Source: an uncultured Desulfovibrio sp. (GTDB lineage Bacteria > Desulfobacterota > Desulfovibrionia > Desulfovibrionales > Desulfovibrionaceae). Taken from it: a stretch of 35,084 nt of DNA. Of the stretch, positions 32,498 to 35,084 are shown in pieces. Under the pieces are notes generated by a model, which was given only the letters and a program-made list of their open reading frames with translations, was not told the origin of the DNA and searched no databases. Within the stretch, counting starts at the first letter, position 1; each line of letters opens with the position of its first letter. The position numbers were made by a program, and so were the translations under genes. The DNA lies in assembly GCF_944327235.1 (NCBI RefSeq), contig NZ_CALVHE010000020.1, forward strand, positions 1 to 35,084. Direction: 5' to 3'.

Positions 32498-33892
32498 TCA
32501 GCGAATAGCGTCAGGCGTCTCGACTGGCTCCACCAGCAGACCGGAGGCATCAAGCCCTGTCGGACGGACAGGCACAAGTCCCGATAGCGGCATGGCGGGA
32601 ACTGGGGCTACCAGACGGCAGGGCACATAGAATTCATTGACCCCTCGAATGCCCGTCGTCCTTCTTTGTTTTTCCTGGCCATCCGCCACATCCGCCGCCA
32701 GCAGCATGGCGGGCAGGGCGAGCTGTGCCCGACGAAACGCCTCCTGCTGTCGGGCCACGGCGTCCCGTACCCGGCGGGCGCGTTCCTGTTTTTCCTGCGG
32801 TGCGATGTGCCCGGCGAAGCCTGCCGCCGCCGTACCGGGACGGGAGGAGTAGGGGAAGACGTGTGCGTAGGAAAAGGGCGTGGCCGCCACGAAATCCAGC
32901 AGGCAGTCCACATCCGCTTCCGTCTCGCCCGGAAAGCCGAGGATGATGTCGGCTCCCAGCCCCATGACGGGCCAGTGGACGGAAAGGGCCTGCACGGCCT
33001 GCTGCAGGGCTTCGGCCCGGTAATGTCCGCGTCCCATGCGCCGCAGCACCTGATGTGAGGCATGTTGCAGGGAAATATGGAGATGCGGACAGACGAGACG
33101 GCAGGAAAGCAGGCTGTCCACTCCGCGACTATCGAGCTGTCCCGGTTCCAGCGAACTGATCCGGAGCCTCGCCTTTCCGGCAAATTCCGGCGCTAGTTGC
33201 TGGTCAAGCCAGACCAGCAGAGACCAGAAATCCCCGAATTCGGGCTTGTCGCGGCCGTACTGGCGCAGGTTGATGCCGGAGATCATGATCTCCGCATGTC
33301 CGGCCCGCAAGAGACGGCGGGCCTCTGCCAGTATGGCCTGCGGCTCGCGGCTGCGGCAACGGCCGCGTGTCAGCGGTACGATGCAGTAGGTACAGCGATG
33401 TTCGCAGCCGTCCTGCACCTTGAGCACGGGGCGGGCACGACGGAAGCCGTCAATGGCAAAGGGCGGGAATCCCTGAACACTGCTTGTCGTCATGTCCTGC
33501 GGGGCCTGCTGTCCGTCTGTCGCAAGAGACGGCAACAAGGCATCCAGCAGCCGCGCCTTGTCTGCCTGCGGGATGATGAGGTCCGCCGTAGGCTGGGGCT
33601 GCTGCGCACCACGTCGGCGTACCGGCGCAAGGACGCCGGGCAGCTGGGCGGCGCAGCCTGTCAGGACGAGCCGTGCCTGCGGGGCGATACGCCGCAGCCG
33701 CAGCAAAGCCGCGCGCGCGTCCCGTTCTCCCTTGGCCGTGATGGCGCAGCTGTTGACGCAGACGATGTCCGCCAAGGCCGGGTCGTCGCATTCCTCGCCG
33801 CCCTGACGCTGCCAGGCTTCGCGAAGGGCCTGGCTTTCGTATTGATTGACCTTGCAACCGAAGGTCAGCAGATGAAATTTCCATGTGCTCAT
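32498..33892 (-). CDS. mtaB: MtaB-like tRNA ct6A/t6A37 methylthiotransferase
   Basis: A 464-residue radical-SAM methylthiotransferase. The N-terminal UPF0004 domain supplies three cysteines (FGCKVNQYES, VNSCAITAKGER, TGCAAQ) for one [4Fe-4S] cluster. The radical-SAM motif GCEHRCTYCIVP binds the second, and GADIILGFPGETEAD is the conserved barrel motif. 'GCKVNQ' rather than 'GCQMN' and the ITAKGERDAR text point to the MtaB branch, which adds a methylthio group to threonylcarbamoyl-A37 of tRNA, rather than to MiaB or RimO. A C-terminal TRAM-like segment follows. It converges on recJ, with 51 bases between. Confidence 0.92.
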   Translation of the reverse strand: MSTWKFHLLTFGCKVNQYESQALREAWQRQGGEECDDPALADIVCVNSCAITAKGERDARAALLRLRRIAPQARLVLTGCAAQLPGVLAPVRRRGAQQPQPTADLIIPQADKARLLDALLPSLATDGQQAPQDMTTSSVQGFPPFAIDGFRRARPVLKVQDGCEHRCTYCIVPLTRGRCRSREPQAILAEARRLLRAGHAEIMISGINLRQYGRDKPEFGDFWSLLVWLDQQLAPEFAGKARLRISSLEPGQLDSRGVDSLLSCRLVCPHLHISLQHASHQVLRRMGRGHYRAEALQQAVQALSVHWPVMGLGADIILGFPGETEADVDCLLDFVAATPFSYAHVFPYSSRPGTAAAGFAGHIAPQEKQERARRVRDAVARQQEAFRRAQLALPAMLLAADVADGQEKQRRTTGIRGVNEFYVPCRLVAPVPAMPLSGLVPVRPTGLDASGLLVEPVETPDAIR

Positions 33893-33954
33893 GCCGTGTT
33901 TGTAGGCAAAGGCCGGACGCTTGACAAGCTGCCGCAGCCGGATAGGTTGAAGAA

Positions 33955-34854
33955 ATGTGCCGTTATCTTCATACCGTCCTGTTTCTGCTGCTGTTGCTGG
34001 CTACGGCTTCCGCCAGTCCTATGGCTGAGGAGCTTTCTCGGTCTGCGCCCCCCCTTCCCGCAGAGTGTGCGGGCACAGATGCCGTTTTTCCACAGGGGGA
34101 GCTGCTGACGGACTGGCAGTGCCTGCGGCGATCCTATCCGCAGCTGCATTGCCTGCGGGCGGATACGGAAGGGCGTCTCTGGCTGGAGCTGGCTGACGGC
34201 AGGCGTGTGCTCTATGACGGAGGGCAGCCTTTTGCCGCCGGGCAGTGGGATGTGGACGTGCGGGCCAGCATGGCCCAGCCCTATCCTCTGGACCCGCAGC
34301 GCCCATCCACGCCATCGGGCGTTTCGCCGGGGCGCTGGCGTTCTTATGCGCTGCTCAGGACGCTGTATGGCAGCTCGGCGGCGGCCATCCGGCCCCGCCT
34401 CAGGACGGGGATGTTTTTTGGACAGGCTGTACGGATGGAAGCACAGGCTCTGGCCGCCCTGCAACGGGTGGAGGCGCGCCTTGCCCCGATCGTGGCCAGC
34501 CAACCGCAGTTGCGGAGCTACCTCAAAAGCGCCGGGGGCTTTCATTGGCGCGGCATCGCCGGGGAAAACGGCCGTCTCAGCCCGCATTCCTTCGGTATCG
34601 CCATCGATCTCAGCCCGCGCAAGGCCCCGTACTGGCGCTGGAGCCGCGTGTTTCCGCATCCCCTGCAAGCTTCCTACCCTGAAGCCATCGTGACGGCCTT
34701 TGAGGCCGAGGGTTTTGTCTGGGGCGGCAAATGGCATGAATACGACATCATGCACTTTGAATACCGCCCGGAGATCCTCTGCAAGGCCCGCACGACCTCG
34801 CAGGTTCCCGATGTCGGGGGAGAGGCTCTCTCCCCTGACGTGTCCGTGCATTAA
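33955..34854 (+). CDS. Secreted M15-family (VanY/D,D-carboxypeptidase-like) peptidase
   Basis: A 299-residue protein with a signal peptide (MCRYLHTVLFLLLLLATASA) and a C-terminal M15-type zinc peptidase domain. Zinc and catalytic motifs are visible as RLSPHSFGIAIDLS (HxxGxAxD) and GKWHEYDIMHFEY (the WExxHFE/H-x-E region). The family cleaves D-Ala peptides of the cell wall, and this placement implies a periplasmic role. A TTGACA (33921-33926) with TAGGTT (33943-33948) directly upstream would start transcription at about the ATG, which hints at a leaderless message; the ribosome binding site is weak (AGG). The substrate is not determined. Confidence 0.87.
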   Translation: MCRYLHTVLFLLLLLATASASPMAEELSRSAPPLPAECAGTDAVFPQGELLTDWQCLRRSYPQLHCLRADTEGRLWLELADGRRVLYDGGQPFAAGQWDVDVRASMAQPYPLDPQRPSTPSGVSPGRWRSYALLRTLYGSSAAAIRPRLRTGMFFGQAVRMEAQALAALQRVEARLAPIVASQPQLRSYLKSAGGFHWRGIAGENGRLSPHSFGIAIDLSPRKAPYWRWSRVFPHPLQASYPEAIVTAFEAEGFVWGGKWHEYDIMHFEYRPEILCKARTTSQVPDVGGEALSPDVSVH

Positions 34855-34865
34855 ACGATTTATTT

Positions 34866-35009
34866 GGGGGGAAGGGGAACCCCTCGCTCTGCTGTCGATG
34901 CCTGTAAGGCCTTACGGCCTAACAGGCACGGCCCTGCGGGCCGCCTTTCGGTCGCGCTCTGCTGTCGATGCCCGTAAGGCTCCTGCGTCGCTCCAATAGT
35001 TTTAATGAA
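34866..35009. repeat. 3' region with G-rich palindrome and 26-bp direct repeats
   Basis: After the peptidase, GGGGGGAAGGGGAACCCC resembles the hairpin arm at 17534-17588. Two direct copies of a 26-bp unit (CTCTGCTGTCGATGCC plus flanks) lie at 34885-34910 and 34955-34980, differing at one base. The stretch between them holds short palindromes such as GTAAGGCCTTAC and GGCCCTGCGGGCC. No gene is seen here. Confidence 0.7.
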
Positions 35010-35030
35010 AGGGTCATGACTAGCAGAGAG
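35010..35030 (-). repeat. 21-bp inverted repeat, right copy
   Basis: Exact reverse complement of 55-75. Sequences on either side do not match the left copy. Confidence 0.6.
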
Positions 35031-35084
35031 GATTCTCTCTGAGCATCTTGAGGAGGAGTTTGTAGATATCCTCATGACGGTGAT
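35020..35084 (-). CDS. Possible 3' end of a leftward gene
   Basis: The minus strand, read into the window from its right edge, gives the in-frame tail HRHEDIYKLLLKMLRENPLC followed by TAG. The charged, helix-like composition is compatible with the C terminus of a protein whose body lies outside the window. The 21-bp repeat covers its last codons. There is too little to name it. Confidence 0.3.
   Translation of the reverse strand, partial: HRHEDIYKLLLKMLRENPLC

Noticed and set aside
34860..35075. A 71-codon minus-strand frame at the right edge
   Set aside because: It runs through the direct repeats and G-rich palindrome with low-complexity product. The tail in another frame (35020-35084) is a slightly better candidate.

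Overview
The window looks like chromosome of a sulfate-reducing bacterium of the Desulfovibrionaceae (Desulfovibrio or a close relative). This rests on its GC-rich coding sequence, a MucR/Ros-type zinc-finger regulator, the yicC - RemA-like - gmk - pyrF order, a GAF-PAS-AAA+ sigma-54 activator beside an oxidase operon, and dispersed multi-hairpin repeats. The genus is an inference from gene content; no rRNA is present to confirm it. I saw no tRNA, rRNA, CRISPR array, prophage or complete insertion sequence.

Layout. 153-3688: a MucR-like regulator, a possible untranslated RNA region ending in a perfect terminator, an RtcB RNA ligase and a secreted CapA-like metallophosphatase. 3949-11893: the most coherent module. 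A leftward operon encodes RidA, a DAO-type FAD oxidoreductase, a small [2Fe-2S] protein, a large FAD/BFD oxidoreductase, a sodium:solute symporter, a 39-residue membrane peptide and an Asp/Glu-type racemase, and it ends at a strong terminator. It is preceded by a well-formed sigma-54 (-24/-12) promoter and a divergently transcribed sigma-54 activator with palindromes between. The likely job is uptake, racemisation and oxidative deamination of an amino acid or opine, with RidA removing the reactive imine. 12188-15326: a secreted hypothetical protein, an HD-domain protein and the rplM-rpsI operon. 15724-20044: a stand-alone YcaO protein, then a leftward set with a coiled-coil protein, two paralogous four-helix membrane proteins and a small exported protein, three of them joined by ATGA overlaps. 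20198-23330: groES-groEL and a WcbI-like protein. 23331-25869: a long gene-poor stretch with small open frames that have good ribosome binding sites, then the magnesium channel mgtE. 26037-34854: a DJ-1/PfpI protein, an FmdB zinc ribbon, a rightward block yicC - RemA-like - gmk - pyrF - TPR protein - recJ, a convergent MtaB methylthiotransferase and an M15 peptidase.

Beyond genes, the most unusual structure is a family of about 145-bp palindromic elements: three full copies (3741-3883, 17693-17834, 23921-24065), one fragment interrupted by a small element with GTTAACA-containing inverted ends (about 11909-12145), and one more distant relative of the same size (15457-15604). One hairpin arm changes on both sides together between copies, which points to selection or a mobility mechanism acting on the folded form. 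A 21-bp sequence is also present in inverted orientation at both extremes of the window.
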